64,000 bases of DNA from Lysobacterales bacterium (GCA_019187485.1 JABAQR010000012.1:1-64000), one strand, 5' to 3'. Counted from the stretch's first letter, positions 1 through 9,227 are shown. Numbers and translations: made by a program. The notes: generated by a model from the sequence alone, not told the origin.

Positions 1-72
1 CGCCTGCCGACGACGCTCAACCGGGACGTCGACAGCCTGCTGCCGATGAACTGGAAACTACGCGACGGGTAG
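1..72 (+). pseudogene. C-terminal end of an IS66-like transposase (partial)
   Basis: The window opens inside a reading frame that ends at TAG 70-72. The 23 visible residues include TTLNRDVDSLLPMNW, which resembles the short C-terminal tail of IS66-family TnpC transposases, where an R(I/D)DELLPW-like segment precedes the stop. Nothing upstream is visible, so I cannot tell whether the gene is intact beyond the edge. It directly abuts another transposase remnant on the opposite strand, which fits an element graveyard. The family call rests on very few residues. Confidence 0.45.
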
Positions 73-110
73 CCCATAGCAGGTACGCCGTCGCGTTGCA
101 TCAATGGGGA

Positions 111-386
111 ACGTCGGACGGATACATCGGACTTCAGGTCCGGCTTCAGGATCCGCGACAGGCCGGCTTCCTTCACCGCTTCGACGAAGCGCAGGTAGGC
201 CCCGCGATCGGTGGCCCGACGACCGCGTGAGCGCTGGCCCTGGTCCTGGGCATCCAGCTGGTCGGCCCGCCGCTGCGCGTCGGCTTCGATGGCCGCGATC
301 CGTGCGCGCCGTGCGGCCTTCATTTCGGCGGCCACCTGCGGATTGTGCGCGACCACGAGTCGATGTTCGCCGCTGGTGGTGTCACC
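111..386 (-). pseudogene. IS1634-like transposase fragment
   Basis: On the minus strand an open frame without its own start encodes about 92 residues, including GEHRLVVAHNPQVAAEMKAA and later LSRILKPDLKSD. This matches the internal region of IS1634-type (IS4-group) transposases, where a (H/Y)NP motif is followed by a charged helical stretch and a 'DLKSD' segment. The N-terminal catalytic part and the C-terminus are both missing, and the homology stops near 111. The fragment is wedged between an IS66-like tail and 25-bp tandem repeats. It is a dead remnant; the family is inferred from motif memory only. Confidence 0.5.
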
Positions 387-395
387 GACCGCCCC

Positions 396-495
396 AATGG
401 AGCCATTTCGGGATCGGTGTAATGGAGCCAGTCGATGATCGGCGTAATGGAGCCACTTCAGGATCGCCGTAAACGATCCACTCCAGGATCGGCGT
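396..495. repeat. Four tandem 25-bp repeats, IS21-end-like
   Basis: Four head-to-tail units of exactly 25 bp begin at 396, 421, 446 and 471. The first three share AATGGAGCCA followed by a variable 5-bp block and an (A/G)GATCGGYGT-type end; the fourth is more diverged. Arrays of TGGCTCCATT-type repeats resemble the multiple terminal repeats to which IS21-family transposases bind. No istA or istB is present, so this would be a solo end. The array lies just past the 3' end of hutH. Confidence 0.6.
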
Positions 496-550
496 ATGAT
501 CCGGGCGTTGGTTTCCCCTGTATCCCGCGCGCCCGCGATGCGCGTGGCGC

Positions 551-2464
551 CTACAACAGCGGCGCACCGAGCACGGATTCCACTGCGGCGACCACCTCGC
601 CCGACTCGACCAGCGCCACTATCGCTTCGATGTCCGGCGCGAGCAGGCGGTCGTGGGCCATGAAGGTGATGCCGCGCCGGCGCACGAGCTCGAGCACCGT
701 GGCGCCCGGGCGCGCGGGGTGGGTGTCCTCGAGCTTGCGCAGATCGGCCTGCAGGCGCTTGACATCCTCGGCCAGGGTGACGCTCTCCTCGCGGGTCACT
801 TGCGAGAGGTTGCGCAGCTTGGAGCGCAGGGCCTGGGTGCCGAGGCTGGCGAGGGAATAGCTGGCGGCGAGGATCTGCTGGCGGAACTCGAGCGCCTGGG
901 TGGCCACCAGCAGTTCCAGTGCGAGCACCTTCTCGAGGTCGCCGAGCATCTCGAGCACGTGGCGCGCTTCGGTGGTGCCCATCGAGACGTGGTCCTCGGC
1001 GTTGGCGCTGGTCGGCACCGAGTAGACCGTTGCCGGATGCGCCTTGGTGGCGAGCTCGTTGACCAGTGCGGCGGCGGTGTACTGCACGATCATGTGCCCG
1101 GAATCGGTGCCGTCCTCGTTGCCGATCAGGAAGGGCGGCAGGCCGTCGTTGGTGGCCGGGTCGACGAGCTTGGCCAGGCGCCGCTCGCTGATCGACGCGA
1201 GCACCGGGATCGCGCACTTCAACTGGGTCAGCGCGAGCGCGATCGGCATGCCGTGGAAGTTGCCGGCGGAGACCACCGTGTCCTGGTCCTCCTCGACCTG
1301 CGCGAACACGATCGGGTTGTCGGTGACCGAGTTCAGCTCGATCTCGACGATCTCGCGCACGCGCGTCAGCGTGTCCTTGACCGCGCCGTGCACCTGCGGC
1401 GCGCAGCGCAGCGAATAGGCGTCCTGCGGCTGCACCTTCTTGCCGCCGCGGAAGGGCAGGTTGCGCTGGTACCAGCGCGCGCGGGCGCCGCGCTCGCCGG
1501 GCGGGATGTAGTCCCAGCGCACGTCGAAGGTGCGCTTGTCGCCGTCCGCGCCGGCCCAGGCCTTGGCGCTCCACGGTGCGAAGCGCGGTACCCGGTGGTA
1601 GGGGATGTCGACCAGGCTGGAGCCGGCCACGAGGCGCCGGATGTTGGCGGCCGCGGCGATCTGCCCGGGGTGCGGGCGCAGCGCGTGCACGCGCTCGTCG
1701 AAGGCCGCCGAGCGGCCGCAGAAAGCCTCCAACGCGAGCGCGGCATTGATGTCGGCCTGGCGCGAGAGCAGCGAAAATCTCTCCAGCGCGAGGATCGCCG
1801 AGGCCAGCATCTGCCCGGTGCCGTTGTTGAGCGCGAGGCCTTCCTTGAAGGACAGCGTCAACGGTTCCAGCCCGTTGCGGGCGAGCGCCTCGCGCGCGGG
1901 CACGCGTACGCCGGCCTCGTAGACTTCGCCCTCGCCGATCACCGCGAGCGCCAGGTGCGAGAGCGGCGCGAGATCGCCGCTGGCGCCGACCGAACCCTTC
2001 TCGGGGACCACCGGGACCAGGTCCAGGCGCAGCAGCTCGAGCAGGCGTTCGAGCGTCACCACGCGCACGCCCGAATGGCCCTGCAGCAGGGTGTTGATGC
2101 GGATCGCGAGCATCGCGCGCACCATCGGCGGCGGCAGCGGCGTGCCGACACAGACCGCGTGGCTGATGATCAGGTTGCGCTGCAGTTCGGCCACCGTCGA
2201 CAACTGCTCGCCGTCGGTGCGCGCGCGCCGGCGAGTGTTCTCCAGCAGGCGGTCGGCGTTCGAGCCGAAGCCGGTGGTGACGCCGTAGATCGGCTCGCCG
2301 CGTTTCAGTTCCCGCGCGAGGAAGTCGGCGGAGGCCTGCACCCGCTTCAGCGCGGCGCGCGACAGACGCACCGGCCGCCGGCAGTGGGCGATGTCCTGCA
2401 CCGCCTCGATCGAGAGGCGACGGCCATCGAGTTCGATCGGGCGCGGTGCGGCGGCGGCGTTCAC
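551..2464 (-). CDS. hutH: Histidine ammonia-lyase (aromatic ammonia-lyase family), elongated
   Basis: The product would deaminate L-histidine to urocanate and ammonia using the autocatalytic MIO cofactor. From the GTG at 2464 it has 637 residues. The MIO tripeptide A161-S162-G163 lies in [14 protein letters not shown], the active-site tyrosine is in IYGVTTGFG (Y60), and the selectivity pair is S101-H102. That pair is typical of histidine lyases rather than HL/FL tyrosine or phenylalanine lyases. Usual HutH is about 510 residues; here roughly 50 extra residues precede the QDAYSLRC motif and the C-terminal part is also longer. The start overlaps the hisS stop (GTGA), so it is probably translated with hisS. 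No other hut gene is visible. A different aromatic substrate remains possible. Confidence 0.85.
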   Translation of the reverse strand: MNAAAAPRPIELDGRRLSIEAVQDIAHCRRPVRLSRAALKRVQASADFLARELKRGEPIYGVTTGFGSNADRLLENTRRRARTDGEQLSTVAELQRNLIISHAVCVGTPLPPPMVRAMLAIRINTLLQGHSGVRVVTLERLLELLRLDLVPVVPEKGSVGASGDLAPLSHLALAVIGEGEVYEAGVRVPAREALARNGLEPLTLSFKEGLALNNGTGQMLASAILALERFSLLSRQADINAALALEAFCGRSAAFDERVHALRPHPGQIAAAANIRRLVAGSSLVDIPYHRVPRFAPWSAKAWAGADGDKRTFDVRWDYIPPGERGARARWYQRNLPFRGGKKVQPQDAYSLRCAPQVHGAVKDTLTRVREIVEIELNSVTDNPIVFAQVEEDQDTVVSAGNFHGMPIALALTQLKCAIPVLASISERRLAKLVDPATNDGLPPFLIGNEDGTDSGHMIVQYTAAALVNELATKAHPATVYSVPTSANAEDHVSMGTTEARHVLEMLGDLEKVLALELLVATQALEFRQQILAASYSLASLGTQALRSKLRNLSQVTREESVTLAEDVKRLQADLRKLEDTHPARPGATVLELVRRRGITFMAHDRLLAPDIEAIVALVESGEVVAAVESVLGAPLL

Positions 2465-3867
2465 GGCTGCGCACCTCGCGGGCCGCGGCGCAGTTCGCCG
2501 AGTGCTTGCGCCTGCTCGATCTCCACCCGCAGCGCCTTGACCAGCTCGGCGCGCGGCACCTCGAACTGTTCCTCCTTGGCGAGGTCCTTGATCTGCACCA
2601 CGGATCTGGCGACTTCGGCTTCGCCGAGAATCACCGCAAAGCGGATGCCGGACTTGCTCGCGTACTTGAGCTGCTTGCCGAGCTTGCCGGAATCCAGCAC
2701 CACCTCGGTGTTGATCCCGGCCTGGCGCAACTGCGTGGCGAGGTCGAGGTAGACCGGCATCAGCCCCGCGTCCATCTGCGTCACCAGCACCTGCACGCTG
2801 CTCTGCGCGGTGCCGATCAGGCCGGCCTCGCGCAACTGCCAGTAGAGGCGGGTGGCGCCGATCGAGATGCCGACACCGGGCAGCCGCGACCTGGTGTAGT
2901 GGCTGGCGAGGTTGTCGTAGCGACCGCCGGAACAGACGCTGCCGATCTGCGGGTGATCGTCGAGGATGGTCTCGTAGACGGTGCCGGTGTAGTAGTCGAG
3001 GCCGCGCGCGATCGAGAAGTTGAGCGCGTAGGCGGATTCGGGCACACCGAAGGCCTTGACCAGGCGCAGCACTTCGCCCAGCTCGGCGAGACCGGACTCG
3101 AGTTGCGCATTGCCGCCGCCAATGCCGGCCAGCAGATCGAGTGCGTGCGCGTGTCCGCTCGAACGCATCGCGATGAAGGCGAGGATCTCGTCGACGCGCT
3201 CGTCGGGCAGACCGAAGCCTTCGCCGGTCAGCGTGCGGCGCACGTAGTCGGCGCCGCGCTTGTCGAGCTTGTCGACCTCGCGCAGCACCAGCGTCTGTTG
3301 CTCGACATCGGCGATGCCGACGCGCTCGAAGAAGCCGCGCATCAGCTTGCGGTTGTTGAGCTGGATGGTGAACCGGCCGACGGCGAGTTCGCGGAACACG
3401 CTCGCGATCACCGCGACCACCTCGGCGTCGTAGCGGATCGACAGTTCGTCCTTGCCGACCACATCGATGTCGCACTGGTAGAACTCGCGGAAGCGTCCGC
3501 GCTGCGCGCTCTCGCCGCGGTAGACGCGCTGCATCTGGTAGCGGCGGAAGGGGAAGGACAGCGCGTGCTCGTGCTCGGCCACGTAGCGCGCCAGCGGCAC
3601 CGTGAGGTCGAAGCGCAGCGCCAGTTCCGGCGCCTCGCCCCGCTTCAGGCTGCCGGTCGACTGCACGAAGTAGACTTGGCGCTCGGTCTCGCCGCCGCTC
3701 TTGGTCAGCAGCATCTCCGAAAGCTCGAAAGCGGGTGTTTCGACCGGCAGGAAACCGAAGCGTTCGTAGTTGCGGCGGATGGTGTCCAGCATGTCCTGGA
3801 AGGCGATCTGGTCCAGAGGCAGCAGTTCCAGCGTGCCGGCGGGCGTGCGGGGCTTGGCGGTACTCAT
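2461..3867 (-). CDS. hisS: Histidyl-tRNA synthetase
   Basis: This class II synthetase attaches histidine to tRNA-His in the cytoplasm. The 468-residue product shows motif 2 ([13 protein letters not shown] then [13 protein letters not shown]), the histidine-binding [13 protein letters not shown] and motif 3 ([12 protein letters not shown]), followed by an anticodon-binding C-terminal domain. Bacterial HisS is usually 420-460 residues, so the length is slightly high but normal for this type. The ATG at 3867 is followed directly by conserved sequence. The stop overlaps the hutH GTG, so a charging enzyme and a degrading enzyme for the same amino acid share one transcript. Confidence 0.96.
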   Translation of the reverse strand: MSTAKPRTPAGTLELLPLDQIAFQDMLDTIRRNYERFGFLPVETPAFELSEMLLTKSGGETERQVYFVQSTGSLKRGEAPELALRFDLTVPLARYVAEHEHALSFPFRRYQMQRVYRGESAQRGRFREFYQCDIDVVGKDELSIRYDAEVVAVIASVFRELAVGRFTIQLNNRKLMRGFFERVGIADVEQQTLVLREVDKLDKRGADYVRRTLTGEGFGLPDERVDEILAFIAMRSSGHAHALDLLAGIGGGNAQLESGLAELGEVLRLVKAFGVPESAYALNFSIARGLDYYTGTVYETILDDHPQIGSVCSGGRYDNLASHYTRSRLPGVGISIGATRLYWQLREAGLIGTAQSSVQVLVTQMDAGLMPVYLDLATQLRQAGINTEVVLDSGKLGKQLKYASKSGIRFAVILGEAEVARSVVQIKDLAKEEQFEVPRAELVKALRVEIEQAQALGELRRGPRGAQP

Positions 3868-4047
3868 CGACTCGGGTCGGAGGGAAGCAGGGTCGCGTAG
3901 GCTACACCGGTCGCGGTCCTGGTCATGGCCGCGGCGACGACCGCCCGCATCGGCACGAGGGACGGACGACGGCGGGATCGGTTCCCGGCATCCGTTGCCC
4001 GTGGTCCGGGTAGACTCGTCCCGACTGGATGCGTCCCGGAGCGCGCG

Positions 4048-4824
4048 ATGACTGGCTGGAAGTGCGGTGTTGGGCTATGGATCTGGTTGTCGCTGTCGGC
4101 CTGGGTCGCTGCGGATGAGCCGACGACCGATCCGGCGGTGGGCCAGATTTACAAATGCCGCGGTCCCGACGGCGCCGATGTCTACAGCGACAAGCCCTGC
4201 GGCAGCACAGCCGACATGCAGCGCATCCCGATCGCACCCGCACCCTTGCCCGACATCGCCGAGGTGCGCGCGCTGTGCGCCAGCGAGCAGGGCGCACGCC
4301 GGGAACTGGCGGCGCTTGATCGCGATGTCCTCGCCGGCTTGCCGGCCGGGCAGCGCCGGGGCATCGCCGATGCGCTCGCCGATTACGCCCGCTGGGGTTC
4401 GCGGGCTGGCGCACGCTGGGGGCGCGGTGAGCAGGGTACGGTGCATCTGTGCCTGCCGACCTTCGCGAACGAGATGGTCGAGTTCATCGCCACGCCGGAT
4501 GGCAAGCTGGTCCAACTGCGCGGTGGCATGCTCTCGTATCGCAACGATCCGGACACGCCAGCGGCGCTGCTCGAACGCTGCGCAGACACCTTCCGCCAAT
4601 GCCTGGCGAATGCCGAGTCGAGCGCCGACTCCTGCGTCGCGCAACTGCCCACCTGCGATGCCGGCGAGCCGTGGAAGGGCGGTCGCAACTGTTGCCCGCG
4701 CGAATGCAAGGACGCTTACGCGCAGCGTCGCAAGCGTGGCGCGACCAGCGACACGGCCTTTCTCGGCCTGCTGTACGCAACGCCGAGCTGCATGCCGGGG
4801 CTGCGGGCCACGGATACGCGTTGA
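4048..4824 (+). CDS. Secreted DUF4124-domain protein
   Basis: The 258-residue product begins with a probable signal peptide (hydrophobic stretch to about residue 22, VAADEP at the cleavage region). A DUF4124 domain follows, with the diagnostic pattern [18 protein letters not shown]. The rest is a less conserved Cys-rich domain ([23 protein letters not shown]) that could form disulfides in the periplasm. DUF4124 is common in Gammaproteobacteria and has no established function. The ATG at 4048 is chosen because it gives the signal peptide; in-frame starts further upstream would bury it. It is divergent from hisS. Confidence 0.75.
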   Translation: MTGWKCGVGLWIWLSLSAWVAADEPTTDPAVGQIYKCRGPDGADVYSDKPCGSTADMQRIPIAPAPLPDIAEVRALCASEQGARRELAALDRDVLAGLPAGQRRGIADALADYARWGSRAGARWGRGEQGTVHLCLPTFANEMVEFIATPDGKLVQLRGGMLSYRNDPDTPAALLERCADTFRQCLANAESSADSCVAQLPTCDAGEPWKGGRNCCPRECKDAYAQRRKRGATSDTAFLGLLYATPSCMPGLRATDTR

Positions 4825-5224
4825 CCCGTCTGCGCGGCGCGAGGCGTAGCGCGCGGGCGTGTCCGTGGCGATCATCGGCGTTTCCGATGCCGGCGCTGCC
4901 GTCGCCGCGACGATCCTCATCCACGGCCAGACGCTGCGGCCCGTCGGTGGCGGGTCCCGCCGGCGCGCCCAGGTACGCGATCCACACCGCCGGTAAGCAT
5001 GCGTTGTTGGGCATCACGCACTGCACGGCGGCCGCGCACGGCAAAGCGCGGATCCAAGAACCGCGCCCGGTGAGGGCATCGGCGAGGCCGACGAGATCGC
5101 CACCGCACTGCTGTTCCGGTGCCCACCCGATGCCGACTTCATGACCGACCGACCGGACGCCGAGCATGGACGGCGGGATGGCCGTGGTGCAGACGACCAC
5201 CTTCCATGCGCTCGCGGGGCCCGG
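4825..5224. other. Gap with no assignable gene
   Basis: About 400 bp between the DUF4124 gene and the REP-like cluster. A minus-strand frame from about 5200 to 4830 stays open and has a scattered Cys pattern (EQQCGGDLVGLAD, LPCAAAVQC), but it runs on into the opposite strand of the DUF4124 gene and matches nothing I recognise. In DNA this GC-rich such frames often arise by chance. It may be a decayed gene; I do not call it. Confidence 0.3.
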
Positions 5225-5326
5225 TCTGGAGGGCCGCCGTCCCCGGCGGCTGCCTTTGTGTGGCGCAAAAATCGGCGGTGCGGGAGCGCCGCCCTCCAGG
5301 TGCTCGCGGCACTCTGTCTGGAGGGC
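5225..5326. repeat. Cluster of REP-like inverted repeats
   Basis: Three copies of a (T)CTGGAGGGC motif occur in alternating orientation: direct near 5225 and 5317, inverted near 5292-5301. A 7-bp perfect stem, GCCGCCG/CGGCGGC, lies at 5233-5250 with a TCCC loop. A 21-bp block at 5277-5297 beginning GGTGCGGGAGCGCC recurs identically at 62393-62413 and with two changes at 38542-38562. The cluster sits just past the 3' end of the EF-G-like gene, a usual place for REP elements, and may stabilise or end that transcript. Confidence 0.65.
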
Positions 5327-5339
5327 GCTCCGCCTTTTC

Positions 5340-7391
5340 TCAATCCTCTTCGTGCTTCGGCTTGTAGGCCTCGACGAGCTGTTTCTGCACGTTGCCCGGC
5401 ACCGCCTCGTAGTGGCTGAGCTCGATGCTGTAGCGGCCGCGGCCGGCGGTGATCGCCTTCAGCTCGTTGCTGTAGTCGCCGACCTCGGCGAGCGGGATCT
5501 GGGCCTTGATGATGAGCTCGCCTCCGCGCAGCGAGTCGGTGCCGTTGATGCGCGCGCGCTTGGTGGAAAGGCCGCCGGTGATGTCGCCCATGTGCTCGGC
5601 CGGGACGGTCACGTCGAGGTTGACGATCGGTTCCAGCACCAGCGGCCGCGCCTTGCTGATCGCGTCCATGAAGGCCTTCTTGCCGGCGGTGATGAACGCG
5701 ACTTCCTTGGAGTCCACCGCGTGGTGCTTGCCGTCGTAGACGATCACGCGCACGTCGTGGAGCTGGTAGCCGGCGACCGCGCCGGTCTCCAGCACCTGGC
5801 GCACGCCCTTTTCGATCGCCGGCAGGAACTGGCCGGGGATGGTGCCGCCCTTGACCTCGTCGACGAACTCGAAGCCACCGCCGCGCGGCAGCGGCTCGAC
5901 GCGCAGGAAGACCTCGCCGAACTGGCCGGCGCCGCCGGTTTGCTTCTTGTGGCGGTGGTGGCCGTCGGCGTTCGCGGAGATGGTTTCGCGGTAGGCGATG
6001 CGCGGCGGCCGCGTGATCACCTCGACGCCATAGCGCTCCTTCATGCGCTCCAGCATCACCCGCAGGTGCAGTTCACCGAGACCGCGGATCACGGTTTCGT
6101 TGAGTTCCTTGTGGTGTTCGATGCGGAAGCAGGGGTCTTCCTCGGCGAGCTTGTGCAGCGCGTTGGCGAGCTTCTGCTCCTGGCCGCGGGTGGCCGGTTC
6201 GATCGCGAGCCCGAACATCGGCTGTGGGAAGTTGATCGGCTTCAGATGGATCTGGTCCTCATCGTGGCTGTCGTGCAGCACCGCGTCGAAGTGGATCTCC
6301 TCGATCTTGGCGACCGCCGCGATGTCGCCCGGCACCGCGTCCTCGATTTCGACGTGGTCCTTGCCCTTGAGCTTGAACAAATGACCGACCTTGAAGGGCT
6401 TCTTGCCATCGTCGATGAAGAGCTGGGTGTCGCGCCGGACGGTGCCCTGGTAGATGCGGAACACCGAGAGCTTGCCGACGAAGGGATCGTTGATGATCTT
6501 GAACACATCGGCGACCACGTGCTTGTTCGCATCCGGCTCGGTGCGGAAGGATTCGGCGTCCGGCGCGGTGCCCTTGACGAACAGCGGCGGGTTGGCTTCG
6601 GCCGGATTCGGCATCAGCTTCTCGCACAGGTCGAGGAGTTCCCTGACGCCGGCGCCGGTGCGCGAGGACACGAAGCAGATCGGCACCAGGTGGCCCTCGC
6701 GCAGGCACTGCTCGAAGGCGTCGTGCAATTCCTGGCCGGACAGGCCGGCTTCGCCGTCCTCGAGGTAATGGCCCATGACCTCCTCGTTGAACTCGACGAC
6801 CTGGTCGATGATCCGCTGGTGGGCCTGCGCCACCGACGAGAAATCGGCCTCGCCGCTGGGGTTGAAGAAGCAGTCGACCACCGCGCTGCGGCCCTTGGCC
6901 GGCAGGTTGATCGGCAGGCACTCGGGGCCGAAGCTCTCGCGCAGCTGCTCGACCAGCATCTCGAGATCGGCCTCGTCGTGATCGATCTTGTTGACCACCA
7001 GCAGCCGGCACAGCCGGCGCGCCTTGGCGTACTCCATCATGCGGCTGGTCGAGTACTCGATGCCGTTGCTGGCGTTGACCACGATCGCGCAGGTCTCCAC
7101 GGCCGCCAGCGCGGACAGTGTCTTGCCACGGAAATCCGGGTAGCCCGGGGTGTCGATCAGGTTGACGTGGATGCCGCCGTGGTCGATCGAGGCGATCGAC
7201 ATGTTGATCGAATGCTGACGCTCGCGCTCCATCGGATCGTGGTCGGACACGGTGTTGCCGCGCTCGATCGAGCCCTGCGAGTTGATCGCGCCGCCGGCAA
7301 AGAGCAGGGCTTCGAACAACGAAGTCTTGCCGGCGCCGGCGTGACCCACGAGGGCAAGGTTGCGGATCTGGGCGGTGCTGTAGGCGGGCAT
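5340..7391 (-). CDS. Elongation factor G-like translational GTPase
   Basis: The 683-residue product has an EF-G layout: a GTPase domain with P-loop GHAGAGKTS (16-24), G3 DTPGYPDF (80-87) and G4 NKID (134-137), then the EF-G domains II-V. Canonical FusA carries GHIDAGKTT and DTPGHVDF, so the P-loop and G3 histidine are altered (H replaced by Y). This is typical of the paralogous 'EF-G-like' or EF-G2 group rather than the housekeeping translocase. No rpsL, rpsG or tuf genes lie beside it, which also argues for a paralogue. Its exact ribosomal task is not known. A TGC-N3-GCA palindrome lies about 67 bp upstream of the start. Confidence 0.9.
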   Translation of the reverse strand: MPAYSTAQIRNLALVGHAGAGKTSLFEALLFAGGAINSQGSIERGNTVSDHDPMERERQHSINMSIASIDHGGIHVNLIDTPGYPDFRGKTLSALAAVETCAIVVNASNGIEYSTSRMMEYAKARRLCRLLVVNKIDHDEADLEMLVEQLRESFGPECLPINLPAKGRSAVVDCFFNPSGEADFSSVAQAHQRIIDQVVEFNEEVMGHYLEDGEAGLSGQELHDAFEQCLREGHLVPICFVSSRTGAGVRELLDLCEKLMPNPAEANPPLFVKGTAPDAESFRTEPDANKHVVADVFKIINDPFVGKLSVFRIYQGTVRRDTQLFIDDGKKPFKVGHLFKLKGKDHVEIEDAVPGDIAAVAKIEEIHFDAVLHDSHDEDQIHLKPINFPQPMFGLAIEPATRGQEQKLANALHKLAEEDPCFRIEHHKELNETVIRGLGELHLRVMLERMKERYGVEVITRPPRIAYRETISANADGHHRHKKQTGGAGQFGEVFLRVEPLPRGGGFEFVDEVKGGTIPGQFLPAIEKGVRQVLETGAVAGYQLHDVRVIVYDGKHHAVDSKEVAFITAGKKAFMDAISKARPLVLEPIVNLDVTVPAEHMGDITGGLSTKRARINGTDSLRGGELIIKAQIPLAEVGDYSNELKAITAGRGRYSIELSHYEAVPGNVQKQLVEAYKPKHEED

Positions 7392-7457
7392 GACGGATCT
7401 CCAATGGCGGCCTGATCGACACTACCCCTAGACCCCCGCGACGCCAAGGTTGTGGCG

Positions 7458-7472
7458 TGCTGCGGTGCAGCA
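7458..7472. promoter_or_regulatory. TGCTGC-GGT-GCAGCA palindrome upstream of the EF-G-like gene
   Basis: A perfect 6-bp inverted repeat with a 3-bp centre lies in the 268-bp gap between the EF-G-like start and the next gene. The core CTGC-N3-GCAG fits the motif reported for PhaR-type regulators, and the same core with the same GGT centre occurs at 62490-62514. No link between this gene and PHB is known, so it may be only a hairpin or a chance match. Confidence 0.3.
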
Positions 7473-7659
7473 GGCGCGATGCAAGACTTGCGTCGGCAAG
7501 CGTCGTCGTCGCAGTACACCACCGTGCAGGCGGTGGTCGACGAGCTTTCCGGGGCATTTCTTCGGACCACAACTGGCCGTCTGGGCGAGACGGCGCGGCT
7601 GCAAGCGCACTACCCGCCGAGGTAGGATTCCAGCGGATCTTTCGGGAAATCGGTGCGTC

Positions 7660-8043
7660 TCATTCCCCGTGGCCGGGCTGGTCGTCGAGCTGCGCGCGCC
7701 CCTTCTGGAAACGCGCCAGCTCCACCCAGGTCGGATCGGCGGCGGCGAGCAGCTTGTCGAAGATCGCCGCTTCGATCTGCTCGACATCGAAACGCGCCCA
7801 GTCGACGTACTCCAGGCGCAGGTCGTGCCAGTGGTGCGCCGCCTCGCGCAGATCCCAGCGCAAGGTGTCGACCACCTTCTGCGCCTCGTCGCGGGTCAGT
7901 TCCTCGGCCGCGACCAGGTACTCGCGCACCCCGCCGAGCGCGTGCAGCAGCGACTCCGCAGCATGCTCCTCGGCCTTCGGCAGTTCCTCGCGCAGCCAGC
8001 GGCGGGCGCTATCGTAGGCGCGTTGCAGGCGGGAGTCGGTCAT
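7660..8043 (-). CDS. DUF1451-like protein lacking a zinc ribbon
   Basis: This 127-residue charged, helical protein resembles the N-terminal part of DUF1451/YbeL proteins: EELTRDEAQKVVDTLRWDLR matches the 'LTREE...V...LRRDLR' core, and LAAADPTWVELARF matches the family's closing 'IAD(P/K)T..EW..L'. DUF1451 proteins usually end in a CxxC zinc ribbon; this one has no cysteine and stops at DDQPGHGE. I prefer ATG 8043 (MTDSRLQ); a GTG at 8073 would add ten residues. It diverges from the P-loop kinase gene with about 30 bp between the starts. Function unknown. Confidence 0.5.
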   Translation of the reverse strand: MTDSRLQRAYDSARRWLREELPKAEEHAAESLLHALGGVREYLVAAEELTRDEAQKVVDTLRWDLREAAHHWHDLRLEYVDWARFDVEQIEAAIFDKLLAAADPTWVELARFQKGRAQLDDQPGHGE

Positions 8044-8073
8044 GCGCGCTTCCTCGTCGACGGCGTCGTTCAC

Positions 8074-8649
8074 ATGTTAGCGCTGTGCCCTCCGGCGGGT
8101 CATGCGCCGCTGGTGCTCGCGCTGATGGGACTGCCGGGCGCCGGCAAGTCCACGCTCGCGCAAGCGCTCGCGGCCGCCGCGCGTTTTTCGATCCTCGACC
8201 GCGACGAGATCCGTGCCGGGATCCGCGCGGACGATGCCTCCGATGCGCTTCGCGAAGAAGCCGACCGGCTGCTGTTGCGGCGCGTCGGCTCGGGCGTGCG
8301 CGCGGCGCTGAACCTGATCGTCGACGGCAAGAGCTGGGCACGCGCCGGTGACCGCGCGGCGCTCGCCGAGGCCGTCGAGGACGCCGGCGGCGATCTCGTG
8401 TGGTGCTGGCTGGACCTGCCGCCGGAAGCGGCGATCGCACGCGTGCAGGCCGACCGCGAGCACCCGGCGCCGGATCGCAATGCCCGACTGGTGCTGCGGG
8501 TGGCCGCACGCTTCGAGCCGCCGCCGCCCGGTTGCTGGCGCTTCGACGCGCTGCTGCCGCCCGCGGAAATCGTGCGCCAGGTGCTGCTGCGGGTGGCCGG
8601 GCGCCTGGACGCGATCCTGATCGAGGACCGTCCGCAGGACCTTCCCTAG
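8074..8649 (+). CDS. P-loop (AAA_33/zeta-toxin-like) kinase
   Basis: A small 191-residue nucleotide-binding protein with Walker A GLPGAGKS (19-26) and a downstream DRDEIR segment. LIVDGKSWARAGDR lies where AAA_33 kinases hold the acceptor-binding region, and ADREHPAPDRNARLVLR looks like a lid. Such proteins phosphorylate small molecules or act as zeta-type UDP-sugar kinases. No antitoxin is adjacent, and the neighbours do not point to a toxin role. The substrate is unknown. The stop overlaps the stop of the convergent DUF4442 gene by a few bases. Confidence 0.65.
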   Translation: MLALCPPAGHAPLVLALMGLPGAGKSTLAQALAAAARFSILDRDEIRAGIRADDASDALREEADRLLLRRVGSGVRAALNLIVDGKSWARAGDRAALAEAVEDAGGDLVWCWLDLPPEAAIARVQADREHPAPDRNARLVLRVAARFEPPPPGCWRFDALLPPAEIVRQVLLRVAGRLDAILIEDRPQDLP

Positions 8650-9110
8650 CGCCGGGCTGTCTTCAGGCGCACGTAGAGTTGCTTGTGCACGCGCGCCACG
8701 AGGGTGTCGTCCTTGCCGCGCACATCGACCGCGAACCAGTGCAGCACGCGTTCGCCACCGGCCGCGCCTTTGCGGATCGCGTTCAGGTCTTCCTCGCGGA
8801 CGTGGAACTCCGCGTGCACATCGCTGCGCCCGGGATGCAGGAATTCGATCTTCGCGGCCTTGTCCCAGACGATGTAGTCGCGCCCCAGCGACTCCATCAC
8901 CAGGATCATCCAGAAGGGATCGGCCATCGCGAACAGCAGGCCGCCGAACTGGGTGCCGACGTAGTTGCGGTTGTACCAGCGCAGCTTCAGCCGCACCCGC
9001 GCGAAACGCCAGTCCTCGCCGACCTTCTCGACCTGCACGCCGCCGAACAGGAAGGGCGGCCACCAGTTGGCCCACCACTTCAGCCGTGTCGGAGTCATGC
9101 GTCTTGCCAT
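8646..9110 (-). CDS. DUF4442 hotdog-fold protein (putative thioesterase)
   Basis: The 154-residue product has the DUF4442 pattern: a basic start (MTPTRLKWWANWWPPF), a hotdog core RLKLRWYNRNYVGTQFGGLLF followed by ADPFWMILVMESLG, and a C-terminal beta-rich region. DUF4442 proteins are thioesterase-like hotdog proteins, presumably acting on acyl-CoA or acyl-carrier substrates; no catalytic test exists for this one. ATG 9110 is chosen because the conserved region begins right after it. A longer start at 9194 adds a poorly conserved stretch. Confidence 0.75.
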   Translation of the reverse strand: MARRMTPTRLKWWANWWPPFLFGGVQVEKVGEDWRFARVRLKLRWYNRNYVGTQFGGLLFAMADPFWMILVMESLGRDYIVWDKAAKIEFLHPGRSDVHAEFHVREEDLNAIRKGAAGGERVLHWFAVDVRGKDDTLVARVHKQLYVRLKTARR

Positions 9111-9227
9111 CGAGTCTGCGCGTTCCGTCCAGGGTGTCGAGTAGAGCGCGCGCGCCGCCGTCAACGCAAACGACTTTGGTCCTGCGGCCTGCACTCCGCA
9201 TCGGTCCGGTGCGCGGCGACCCGGCCC

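Noticed and set aside
396-495. CRISPR array
   Set aside because: The 25-bp units are directly adjacent with no unique spacers, so this is a tandem repeat, not a CRISPR.
653-2752. Long plus-strand open frame opposite hutH/hisS
   Set aside because: It is an antisense shadow of two well-supported genes; the translation is His/Arg/Ala-rich with no domain.
4484-5200. Minus-strand frame reaching into the DUF4124 gene
   Set aside because: It has no recognisable family and overlaps a better gene; kept only as a note on the gap.
5166-7415. 749-codon plus-strand frame opposite the EF-G-like gene
   Set aside because: Composition is typical of the antisense of a GC-rich gene, and the minus-strand EF-G-like protein has all GTPase motifs.
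8074-8649. Zeta-toxin of a toxin-antitoxin pair
   Set aside because: The P-loop fits, but there is no epsilon-like antitoxin; the nearby DUF1451-like gene is divergent and unrelated.
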